Below are positions 26,320 to 33,757 of a stretch of DNA of 64,000 bases, in pieces (the stretch's first letter is position 1; each line of letters begins with the position of its first letter). The DNA lies in assembly GCA_964444125.1 (NCBI GenBank), contig CAYUFB010000002.1:9869-73868 (forward strand), in the 5' to 3' direction. Source of the stretch: CAYUFB01 sp964444125 (GTDB lineage Bacteria; Patescibacteriota; Dojkabacteria; B142; JAFGMG01). A model generated the notes under the pieces. The model made no database searches. It was not told the origin of the DNA and saw only the letters and a list, made by a program, of their open reading frames with translations. A program made the translations under genes and the position numbers.

Positions 26320-27846
26320 TCACGTGAAATATTGAGGAGCTCTGAAACTTAAGGCTTCTGCTATTTCTTGTTTCTCAACATTATCTTTTTGTTTAAGATC
26401 TGCAATTGTCCTTGCTACTTTGAGAATTTTAAAATATCCTCTTGCCGAGAGATTGTATTTGGCAATCGCCTGTTTGAGAATTAATAGAGATGATTTATCT
26501 AGTTTGATATAAGTATATATTTCATTGTTTGACATTTGGGCATTACAATTTATGTTTCTTGATTTGAACCTCGAATTTTGCATATTTCGTGCACGATTGA
26601 TACGATCTTTAACTTTACTAGATGACTCCTGTTTTGTGTCCGACTTTTTAAGCTCTGTATACTTGACTTGATTGACCTGTACTATCAAATCAAATCTATC
26701 ATATATTGGGCCACTGATTTTCTGTAAATACCTTTTGCGCTCGTAGGGTGAACAAATACACGGTTTTTTGTCGCTTCCAAAATAACCGCACTTGCATGGA
26801 TTCATAGATGCAATAAGCTGGAAATTGGCAGGGTAGGTGACTTTGTATGAAGCTCTGGAGATATGGACGTTTTTATCTTCTAGTGGCTGCCTCAGTGCTT
26901 CAAGCGATTTTTGCTCAAACTCAGGAAACTCATCAAGGAAGAGTACCCCATTGTGCGCTAATGATATCTCTCCTGGCATTGGATTTGATCCACCTCCAAC
27001 AAGAGATACTTGAGAAGATGTATGATGAGGTGATCTAAAAGGTCTGGATGTGATAAGCGGATAATTTGGATCAATTGATCTGGTTATGCTATGTATTCTT
27101 GTAACCTCTAGGCTTTCTGCAAAGGTCATATCTGGCAGTATTGAAGGCAATGTCCTTGCTAGATAAGTTTTGCCTGATCCGGGTATGCCTGAAAGTAGCA
27201 GGTTGTGTCCGCCCGCAGCCGCAATTTCAAGAGCGCGCTTTGCCTGGATTTGTCCTTTGATTTCGGAGATATCATGTATGTTCGGATCGTTTTTTATTAC
27301 TTTTGTCTTAGAATTTCTGATTGGTTTAAGTATTGTTGTATTGTTTAGGTGGGTGACTATTTCTTTGAGTGATGTGACACCGTAGATATTTACGTTTTTG
27401 ACAAGTGCTGCTTCAGAGGCATTTTCGTACGGAAGAAATATCTCCTTAAAACCTTTTTTTTGTAATGAATCGATAAGAGGTAGTACTCCACTTATTGAGC
27501 GTAAACTTCCATCAAGTGCCACTTCTCCTAGGAAAGCAAATGTTTTGAAGTCGAATTCTTTGATTATCTTTTTGGCCAAGAGTATTCCAACCGACATAGC
27601 TAGATCAAATATTGGTCCTGATTTGGGTATATTGGCTGGGGCAAGATTAATAATTTTGTGTCCTGTGCCTATATCAATATCGCTATTTCTAAATGCTGAC
27701 ATCATTCTTTCTCTTGATTCTTGTACTGCTTTATCAGGAAGTCCAACTATACTAATCTTCCTTTCGCCTCTAGTTATATCGGTTTCAACCTCAATGATCT
27801 GTGCATCTAAGCCCATTAAAGTTGCTGTATATACTTTTGAGAGCAT
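26320..27846 (-). CDS. comM: ComM/YifB-family Mg-chelatase-like AAA+ ATPase
   Basis: ComM is a hexameric helicase promoting branch migration of imported DNA during natural transformation. Present are the Lon-protease-like N-terminal domain with VGLPDKAVQESRERM, Walker A SGIPGSGKT, the GEISLAHNGVLFLDE Walker B region, a Cys cluster CKCGYFGSDKKPCIC, and the C-terminal YNLSARGYFKILKVARTIADL. The 508-residue length is standard. Together with the VirB2-like genes it could hint at DNA uptake ability, but this is inference. Confidence 0.92.
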   Translation of the reverse strand: MLSKVYTATLMGLDAQIIEVETDITRGERKISIVGLPDKAVQESRERMMSAFRNSDIDIGTGHKIINLAPANIPKSGPIFDLAMSVGILLAKKIIKEFDFKTFAFLGEVALDGSLRSISGVLPLIDSLQKKGFKEIFLPYENASEAALVKNVNIYGVTSLKEIVTHLNNTTILKPIRNSKTKVIKNDPNIHDISEIKGQIQAKRALEIAAAGGHNLLLSGIPGSGKTYLARTLPSILPDMTFAESLEVTRIHSITRSIDPNYPLITSRPFRSPHHTSSQVSLVGGGSNPMPGEISLAHNGVLFLDEFPEFEQKSLEALRQPLEDKNVHISRASYKVTYPANFQLIASMNPCKCGYFGSDKKPCICSPYERKRYLQKISGPIYDRFDLIVQVNQVKYTELKKSDTKQESSSKVKDRINRARNMQNSRFKSRNINCNAQMSNNEIYTYIKLDKSSLLILKQAIAKYNLSARGYFKILKVARTIADLKQKDNVEKQEIAEALSFRAPQYFT

Positions 27847-27943
27847 TGTTTATAGATAAATATATTGCTTGATTAATAGTGTGTATAATATTCCTATAAG
27901 ATTAAAAAAGTATGAATTTTGTATTAAATATTAATTAAAATAT

Positions 27944-28498
27944 ATGTTGTACTTTAAAAAATTCAAATACTGTCCAGTTTGTGGTAGCGAATATTTAACT
28001 GGCGACTTTGATGAGGATTCGACGATGTTTTTATGTAAGCAATGTGGGTATAGGTACTATCAAAATATGGATCCAACTGTTGCCTTGATAATTCCAAATG
28101 GATCAAACCCAAATGAGGTTCTTTTGACTAAACGGAACATGAATCCTGGTCTTGGTCTATGGGATACGCCTGGAGGGTTCTTGAAATATGGAGAAGATCC
28201 TGAAAATGCATGTGTCAGGGAGATAAAGGAAGAATTGGGTATGACAATTGAGATTGATAGAGTATTTGATGTATTAATTAATATATATGGCTATCAAGGG
28301 GTGGAGTACAATCATACAACTTTGTATTATCTTGCAAAACCTATTTTCGCTCTTCCTGAGATTGCCGATAAACAAGAAAATTCGAGTGTGAAGTTTTTTG
28401 ATATAAGGAGGGTAGGGGAGGAAGAAAAAACTTTTGCTTTCAAGGCTGATATTAAGGCATTAAAGGAGTATCGCAAATTCCTTGCAAAAAATTCTTGA
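27944..28498 (+). CDS. Zinc-ribbon NUDIX hydrolase
   Basis: An N-terminal zinc ribbon (C10, C13, C31, C34) precedes a NUDIX domain whose 23-residue box spans 77-100, with the GG...E...REIKEELG residues intact. This layout resembles NudC/NADH pyrophosphatase-like or ADP-ribose pyrophosphatase-like enzymes that cleave nucleotide diphosphate derivatives; the substrate is not clear. Its 3' end contains the -35 of the downstream heat-shock promoter. Confidence 0.87.
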   Translation: MLYFKKFKYCPVCGSEYLTGDFDEDSTMFLCKQCGYRYYQNMDPTVALIIPNGSNPNEVLLTKRNMNPGLGLWDTPGGFLKYGEDPENACVREIKEELGMTIEIDRVFDVLINIYGYQGVEYNHTTLYYLAKPIFALPEIADKQENSSVKFFDIRRVGEEEKTFAFKADIKALKEYRKFLAKNS

Positions 28499-28551
28499 CA
28501 AAAATTTCCAATATTTGGTATATTTTAGCAGACAGGGGGTGCGGGTGCTAA
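28495..28551 (+). promoter_or_regulatory. hsp20 promoter with CIRCE (HrcA) operator
   Basis: TTGACA (28495-28500) and TATATT (28519-28524) are 18 bases apart. Directly downstream, TTAGCAGAC, nine bases, GGGTGCTAA (28525-28551) match the CIRCE consensus TTAGCACTC-N9-GAGTGCTAA at 15 of 18 positions with exact spacing. The site covers the expected transcription start, as in known HrcA-repressed heat-shock genes. Confidence 0.82.
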
Positions 28552-28589
28552 AGCTCTTTGTCGTATTTTTACTTTTTATCAAATATATT

Positions 28590-29003
28590 ATGAGAATGAC
28601 TGTTTGGGATCCATTTGCTGTAGCAAGACGAATGAGAGATATCGATGATTGGAATGATATGTTTGAGTACGATGAGACAGAACTGGATATGTATGAAGAA
28701 GAGGATAAAGTGGTTGTGAAATTGAAGGCTCCAGGATTTGACGATAAGAATGTGAACATCACAGTTGAAGACAATACTGTAACTATTACAGGTAGCGCGG
28801 AAACTAAGGAGGAAGAGGAGGATAAGGCAAAGAAATATTATAAAAAAGAGATAACTCAAAGATCATTTACTAGAACAGTATCGTTGCCATCAAAAGTTTT
28901 GGTTGATAAAGCGAATGCTGAGTTTAAAAATGGTATTTTGCAACTAACTCTTCCAAAAGCTGAGGAATCAAAACCAAAGAAGGTTGAGATCAAGGTTAAC
29001 TAA
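28590..29003 (+). CDS. Hsp20/alpha-crystallin-family small heat-shock protein
   Basis: An ATP-independent holdase chaperone of 137 residues. The alpha-crystallin domain is evident: YEEEDKVVVKLKAPGF, ITVEDNTVTITG, the RSFTRTVSLP strand, the family motif AEFKNGILQLTLPK, and a C-terminal I-x-V-type anchor (VEIKV). ATG 28590 was chosen because the longer frame from 28482 runs through the CIRCE operator and promoter. It has its own promoter and terminator, so it is a single-gene heat-shock unit. Confidence 0.94.
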   Translation: MRMTVWDPFAVARRMRDIDDWNDMFEYDETELDMYEEEDKVVVKLKAPGFDDKNVNITVEDNTVTITGSAETKEEEEDKAKKYYKKEITQRSFTRTVSLPSKVLVDKANAEFKNGILQLTLPKAEESKPKKVEIKVN

Positions 29004-29028
29004 GATTCGAATTATTAGAGTAGAGGAG

Positions 29029-29055
29029 AAAGGGAGGCACAAGTGTCTCCCTTTT
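29029..29055 (+). terminator. Intrinsic terminator after hsp20
   Basis: AAAGGGAG pairs with CTCCCTTT, extended by GCAC/GTGT, followed by TTTT. It lies 26 bases after the hsp20 stop. Confidence 0.65.
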
Positions 29056-29122
29056 GGTTATACTATCGTATGGTATTCAAACAAATTACTTTTTACTATA
29101 ATAATATTTTTATTTAGATCGT

Positions 29123-29398
29123 ATGAGTTATCAATATACATATTTGATGTGGACATTGATTTTTGGATTTGTCTGGTTAATGCTGTATTGTTTCAGAAAG
29201 GATGTACGAAAGGAAATGTTGTTGATAAGTAGTATGTTTGGGATAGGTGGGATTACATCTCAAGTAACAAATATTGCAGATTATTGGGATCCAATCATAC
29301 TGTTGAAAGAATGGTATATGGTAAGGAAATTATCTATGATTATGCAAGTACTTTATACTCGGATCTTGATAAACTGGTTGATATACAAAAGCGTGTAA
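29123..29398 (+). pseudogene. Truncated lycopene-cyclase-domain-like membrane protein
   Basis: The first ~58 residues (two hydrophobic helices, FRKDVRKEML, ending DYWDP) resemble the start of the small lycopene-cyclase-domain membrane proteins found in CPR genomes. After DYWDP the likeness stops and the frame ends within 35 codons, overlapping the next gene in another frame. It is best read as a remnant or a decayed small gene. A TATAAT-like box lies about 20 bases upstream. Family assignment is from memory of motif wording only. Confidence 0.4.
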
Positions 29399-30117
29399 AA
29401 GCTCTGTCTGGGCTTGGGTTGACTGCGCCGCTTCTGTCTATTGCATTACGAACGACGTTGTTTACTGAATTTGAGAAATCGCGACTAAAAGATAGTAGGA
29501 TTAACCTACGTGATTTTTTTACTTATGAGTGGATTACGGAGTTTCTTGATGATATGATTAGAGCCAAGACAAATGTTGATGTTGGCACTAATTTGGATGA
29601 GCTGTACGATATGGCTGTGTTGAAATCAAAAATTAGAAAAGTTGCTCTTTCCGCTATTGTTGCAGAGGCTGCGATAGAGAGTATGGAAATCGAAGTTGGT
29701 GATTCTCTTTGTGAGATCCATCGAGACGATGTTTTTGAGGCTAAGGAATTTAATGCGCATGTAAGGATAAATGATTACGCTTTCTTTAACGAAGAAACAA
29801 TAAGTAAAGATCATGGATTTTTTCGGGTTAAGATTCTGAAAGTAGATGATCTTAAAAGTCATGATAATGGATTAGTTCAGATTGAATTAATAGCAGAAGG
29901 TGGTAATTCACAAAAAATTGAGAACTTAGATAAAGTAAAATTGCATAAAGTTGGGACTAAGATTGGAGAGGCATTGTTAAGTAGAGGGATTATTACTAAC
30001 ACATCAAATATTCAAAATTTGCCTAGTAGTGTATCGGAAACTAGTATGATTTTATGGAATGCCATGAAGAATGAAGTACTTAAATCATCTGATGGGGTTA
30101 TTACTTCTGCAGAATAA
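29311..30117 (+). CDS. Hypothetical protein, about 268 residues
   Basis: I do not recognise this family. It is mainly helical and charged in the N-terminal half (TLYSDLDKLVDIQKRVKA; DELYDMAVLKSKIRK), with a beta-rich C-terminal half (EVGDSLCEIHRDDVFEAKEF; FFRVKILKVDDL). No signal peptide is seen. ATG 29311 is preferred to TTG 29284 because CATACT ends eight bases before it, with TTGCAG 16 bases further up. It overlaps the end of the truncated membrane protein frame. Confidence 0.65.
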   Translation: MVYGKEIIYDYASTLYSDLDKLVDIQKRVKALSGLGLTAPLLSIALRTTLFTEFEKSRLKDSRINLRDFFTYEWITEFLDDMIRAKTNVDVGTNLDELYDMAVLKSKIRKVALSAIVAEAAIESMEIEVGDSLCEIHRDDVFEAKEFNAHVRINDYAFFNEETISKDHGFFRVKILKVDDLKSHDNGLVQIELIAEGGNSQKIENLDKVKLHKVGTKIGEALLSRGIITNTSNIQNLPSSVSETSMILWNAMKNEVLKSSDGVITSAE

Positions 30118-30164
30118 AAAATAAAATTTAAGTGTCAATTTTCAATCCTATCAAAGGAGTTTGT

Positions 30165-30824
30165 TTACCTCACTTCCACTAAATCCCACCAAAGAATTAG
30201 GCGTTCTTTGAGGCCATTATTACATGTCTGCATAGTAAGTGTTGGGGTATCAGATTGGCTTGTATAAACACTTGTTTCGCTTGGTTCAACAATTTTTGAA
30301 GTTCTAAACGAATATGTGTAAGTTATTCCGTTGTAATAAATATAGGCAATATCCCCTGGTTTGATCTTATCAAGATTTGCAAAGAAGCCGTTTTGTTTGC
30401 CATCATAGTTTGACCTGTGTGCAAACAAATACACATTACCGTCTTTTGTTGCCTCATCAGGAAGAAGTGTGAACTTACCATGTGCAATATATTGATCTAG
30501 GACAGGTATATATTCTTCTTTGTATCTTGGGTCCGTATTTGCCCAGATATCGTGTTTGAGATTAATTGAGGGGATTTCTAGAGCGAAATTCGCATAAGTT
30601 TCTTCAGTCAGATTAGTTTCATTATTGGCAGTCGTTTCTGCAAGAACAGGCACTGAAAGGCTATCATTAAGTAAAAAACTATTATTTGCTGTTTTAGATT
30701 CTTCAGTGTGTTCTTCATCAACAGTACTTTCTACTTGTTGATTAATACCAGTAACTAAATTTAGCAAAATATTGCCAAATAATACTATTAGTATTAAATT
30801 TGAAAGAATAATTAATTTTCGCAT
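30165..30824 (-). CDS. Sortase (class D/E-like transpeptidase)
   Basis: Sortases join surface proteins to cell-wall precursors or to each other. It has an N-terminal signal anchor (residues 5-25), a low-complexity linker, and the sortase beta-barrel with catalytic H136 (FAHRSN), C201 (LTMQTC) and R208 (ERLIL). The 219-residue length fits. No obvious LPxTG-type substrate gene is adjacent. A second sortase occurs at 51178. It is divergent from the DHH-like pair. Confidence 0.88.
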   Translation of the reverse strand: MRKLIILSNLILIVLFGNILLNLVTGINQQVESTVDEEHTEESKTANNSFLLNDSLSVPVLAETTANNETNLTEETYANFALEIPSINLKHDIWANTDPRYKEEYIPVLDQYIAHGKFTLLPDEATKDGNVYLFAHRSNYDGKQNGFFANLDKIKPGDIAYIYYNGITYTYSFRTSKIVEPSETSVYTSQSDTPTLTMQTCNNGLKERLILWWDLVEVR

Positions 30825-30872
30825 ATCACTATTATATATCTACCTCAATTATATCATTATTAAGTCATTTTC

Positions 30873-30941
30873 TTGAAATTTAAACAGTACTTCTGTTATC
30901 ATTAAGCATTGCCCCAGATGTTATTTGTATGGGGCTTTTTT
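30873..30941 (+). promoter_or_regulatory. Promoter followed by terminator-like leader hairpin (possible attenuator)
   Basis: TTGAAA (30873-30878) and TATCAT (30897-30902) are 18 bases apart and predict a start near 30909. Immediately after, GCCCCA (30911-30916) pairs with TGGGGC (30930-30935), followed by six T (30936-30941), the form of an intrinsic terminator. No plus-strand gene ends here, so the hairpin sits between the promoter and ATG 30960 of the gene it would control. Confidence 0.6.
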
Positions 30942-30959
30942 ATTTCATTTTTCTTTCTC

Positions 30960-31715
30960 ATGGAAAATTCACAGCAAAATGGTTCAGAAAAGAAGGTTTT
31001 AGTTGTTGCAAACCCAGAGCTCAAATCTCAAGATATACTTGCTTTAGGTGCATTATTGCATATCCTGAAAGAGGGAAAAGAAAAGGTGGAAATACTAACT
31101 CTAGGCAAGGTCAATGAAAAAAAGGCTGAATTGCTTCCTGAAGGTGTCGATGCAGTCAATGAGCTTGCAGGCCAGAAATTTTTGATACAGTTTGTTTCGC
31201 AAGAAGATTCAGTCGAGAATGTCCAATGGAATCAAGATAACAAAGATCTAAATCTATATATCACAATGAAGCAAGGAGATTTCAAGCCAGAGAAGATGAA
31301 ATTTGAAGCCTTAGGTGGAAACTATGAGAAAATTTATGCTCTAGGCATTACGTCAATTGACCAGTTAGCACCTGCAATAAACGATGGTGTTAGATATATT
31401 TTCAAAGATACTGAAATTGTAAGTTTTGGTGCTACATTAAAAGCTGATGGCGCCAAGATCAAGGCACAAGAAAATGAGAAATTTGTCTCGACAGGGGAAG
31501 AAGTTTATAAATATGCAAAAAATACTGGCAAAAAAATTAGTACTGATGCAGCGAATTACATTTTATCTTCAATCCTATCTTCAACTGACGGATTTAAGTT
31601 GTCGATTAATGATGCCCAGACATTTATAACTTGTGCCGAACTAACTAAAATTGGTGCAGATATTAAACAAGCAAATTCATTAGTAACGAAATTTAGCGAA
31701 AAAACAACTAAATGA
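30960..31715 (+). CDS. DHH-phosphoesterase-like protein, degenerate (paralogue 1)
   Basis: A 251-residue cytoplasmic protein with an alternating alpha/beta N-terminal domain (KKVLVVANPELKSQDILALGALLHILK) shaped like a DHH/NrnA domain, but without the expected Asp/His catalytic residues. It shares its mid region with the next gene (VQWNQDNKDLNLYITMKQGD here, VKWQEDQGKINIYVTTQKGD there). ATG 30960 was chosen because the longer frame from TTG 30909 runs through the leader hairpin. The stop overlaps the next start (ATGA), so both are co-translated. It is probably a non-enzymatic partner; function unknown. Confidence 0.65.
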   Translation: MENSQQNGSEKKVLVVANPELKSQDILALGALLHILKEGKEKVEILTLGKVNEKKAELLPEGVDAVNELAGQKFLIQFVSQEDSVENVQWNQDNKDLNLYITMKQGDFKPEKMKFEALGGNYEKIYALGITSIDQLAPAINDGVRYIFKDTEIVSFGATLKADGAKIKAQENEKFVSTGEEVYKYAKNTGKKISTDAANYILSSILSSTDGFKLSINDAQTFITCAELTKIGADIKQANSLVTKFSEKTTK

Positions 31716-32992
31716 TCAAAGAATTTTTAGAAATATCTAAAAAGGTTATTATTGTTACCGATCCAAACGCAGATTTTGATCAATTTGCCGGATTTATAGC
31801 ACTTGCCAAATTTCTACGTGACGAGCAAAAGGAAGTGTCTCTTTTGTTCCCCAAAAACACCAAAACGAATTTGTTCCTTAAGTTGTTTCCAACTGAGGAT
31901 ATAAAAGTGATGGACAAAACAGCTTGTGATAGTTTTATTGTCAGTCTTAGAAAAAATGGTGCAGTTGTTAAAGAAGTTAAGTGGCAGGAAGATCAAGGAA
32001 AAATAAATATATACGTAACAACACAAAAGGGAGATATCGACTCTGAAAATGTAAATATCAAGCCAAATATGAACGTATTCGACGCAATTATATTATTTGG
32101 AATAGAGGATCTGGAGAAAGCTAAGAATTATTTTGCATTAGAAGATTCGTTTTTTAATAAAGGCAAGACTATTCAAATAGGCAATCTTCACAAGGACCAA
32201 GGGGCGTATAAATTCAACGAGGTAAGTGATATATATTCAGTTTTAGTTTATAAATTGGCGCATGATCTTGGTATAAAAATATCTGGGATGATCCAAACAG
32301 ACCTACTTTCTGGAATCCTTTGGAAGACTAAGGGGTTGTTTAGAGTATCAGATAAATCAGTAGTTGAGGTTATCTGTGAACTATCCAAGTCACAAGCAAA
32401 TATCAAAGCAGCCCAAGATAAGGCCTTTAGACAAAATACAATGCAAGATATGCAAATACTTGATTTGGTTATAAAGAATTTGAATATTAATTCAGATAAC
32501 GTTGCTTACAGTGTCATTCATAACGCTCAGACAAAAGGCGTCAATCTTGATTTCATTATCTCTTCAAATTGGCACCAGCTAGATAAATTAAAAAATGTAG
32601 ACTATGGATTTGTATTATTTGAGTATGCTGATCATGTAAAGGGGCTGGTATTTAGTTCCGGAATAATCGATTTAAATGAAATTCTGACTGAGTTTAAAAG
32701 TCATGGCGATGAGTATGAGAGGTATTTCCAGACAGACAAGAAGATTGAAGAAGTTAAGGAACTATTACTAAAGGCGAAGAAGGACAATAAATCAGCACCT
32801 GTAGAAATTATTAAAGGTGAAAAAAAGCAAGAGGAGAAGAAAGCTACAAAAGAGGAGGGTGAAACAAAAACAAACTACGATCCATTAGCCCCGGCAAATG
32901 TACTGCCGGACCCACTCGCTTTGGAGAAGCTTGAAGATAATGACCAGAAATCTGGTTATAATCCACCCCCTCCAATTAATCCAGTAAATTAA
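31712..32992 (+). CDS. DHH-phosphoesterase-like protein (paralogue 2) with acidic, proline-rich tail
   Basis: A 426-residue protein. Its first segment, IIVTDPNADFDQFAGFIALAKFL, is the DHH/NrnA nucleotide-entry motif with some acidic residues kept, but the DHH triplet is not visible. A C-terminal subdomain ends near residue 350 and is followed by a charged, then proline-rich disordered tail (PPPPINP). Translation is coupled to paralogue 1. In the DHH family, members cut short RNA or cyclic dinucleotides; here catalysis is doubtful. It may bind nucleic acid. Confidence 0.65.
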   Translation: MIKEFLEISKKVIIVTDPNADFDQFAGFIALAKFLRDEQKEVSLLFPKNTKTNLFLKLFPTEDIKVMDKTACDSFIVSLRKNGAVVKEVKWQEDQGKINIYVTTQKGDIDSENVNIKPNMNVFDAIILFGIEDLEKAKNYFALEDSFFNKGKTIQIGNLHKDQGAYKFNEVSDIYSVLVYKLAHDLGIKISGMIQTDLLSGILWKTKGLFRVSDKSVVEVICELSKSQANIKAAQDKAFRQNTMQDMQILDLVIKNLNINSDNVAYSVIHNAQTKGVNLDFIISSNWHQLDKLKNVDYGFVLFEYADHVKGLVFSSGIIDLNEILTEFKSHGDEYERYFQTDKKIEEVKELLLKAKKDNKSAPVEIIKGEKKQEEKKATKEEGETKTNYDPLAPANVLPDPLALEKLEDNDQKSGYNPPPPINPVN

Positions 32993-33074
32993 TAATTGTA
33001 TTAATAAAAATTTATCAATAATTCATGAATTTAGTTATTATGTATGTTATAAACTTCTAGTTTAATACTAATTT

Positions 33075-33752
33075 ATGAAACCACATATTTGTGTCATAGA
33101 AGACGACATATCACTTGCAAACTCAATAAAAAAGTTTCTCGAACTGGAAGGATTCAACGTTACCAATTTGCATAATGGCAAAGAAGGTTATTTATACCTT
33201 CTGGATAATTATAGATTTGTGGATGCTGTTATTCTTGATATCAATTTGCCAGGCATGAATGGACTAGATATATGTCACGACATCAGGCAGAAGGCTATAG
33301 ATATACCTATATTGATGCTAACCAATGAACTTCGTACCGCCACGGTTGTTGACGCTTTTGATATCGGTGCTGATGATTATATAAAAAAGCCATTTGAAAT
33401 TAAGGAACTCAAAGCAAGAATTGATTTACGACTTCGAAAAAATTATCAAAGAGGGGAGAGGATTATCAAACATCGTGATTTGGAGATAAATATCTCTCGA
33501 AGAGAGGCTAAATACAAAGGAAGATTGCTCAATCTTAGACGCAAGGAATTCGATTTGTTGATATTTTTGCTTAGAAACAGGGGGCAGGCAATAGCTAGAG
33601 ATGAAATAATATCGTGTGTATGGAATTTTGATCAGATGCCATACCCAAACACGATTGATGCACATATAAGTGTCATTCGAAAGGAAATTGATGACAAAGA
33701 TCAAAACATCATCAAAACAATACACGGGATTGGATACAAATTCGTTGATTGA
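33075..33752 (+). CDS. OmpR/PhoB-family response regulator, no adjacent kinase
   Basis: A receiver domain (acidic pair D10/D11, phospho-acceptor D55, T83 and the K-P pair near 105) joins a winged-helix DNA-binding domain ending in the TIHGIGYKF signature. The 225-residue length is standard. No histidine kinase lies nearby, so its partner is elsewhere or it responds to another signal. A possible -10 (AATACT) lies five bases before ATG 33075. It is convergent with ftsK, 5 bases apart. Confidence 0.92.
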   Translation: MKPHICVIEDDISLANSIKKFLELEGFNVTNLHNGKEGYLYLLDNYRFVDAVILDINLPGMNGLDICHDIRQKAIDIPILMLTNELRTATVVDAFDIGADDYIKKPFEIKELKARIDLRLRKNYQRGERIIKHRDLEINISRREAKYKGRLLNLRRKEFDLLIFLLRNRGQAIARDEIISCVWNFDQMPYPNTIDAHISVIRKEIDDKDQNIIKTIHGIGYKFVD

Positions 33753-33757
33753 TTGAA

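Noticed and set aside
28482..28589. N-terminal extension of Hsp20
   Set aside because: It runs through the heat-shock promoter and CIRCE operator; the family start fits ATG 28590.
30909..30959. Hydrophobic N-terminal extension (signal-like) of the DHH-like protein
   Set aside because: It is the translation of the hairpin and T-run of the leader; the cytoplasmic fold starts at ATG 30960.
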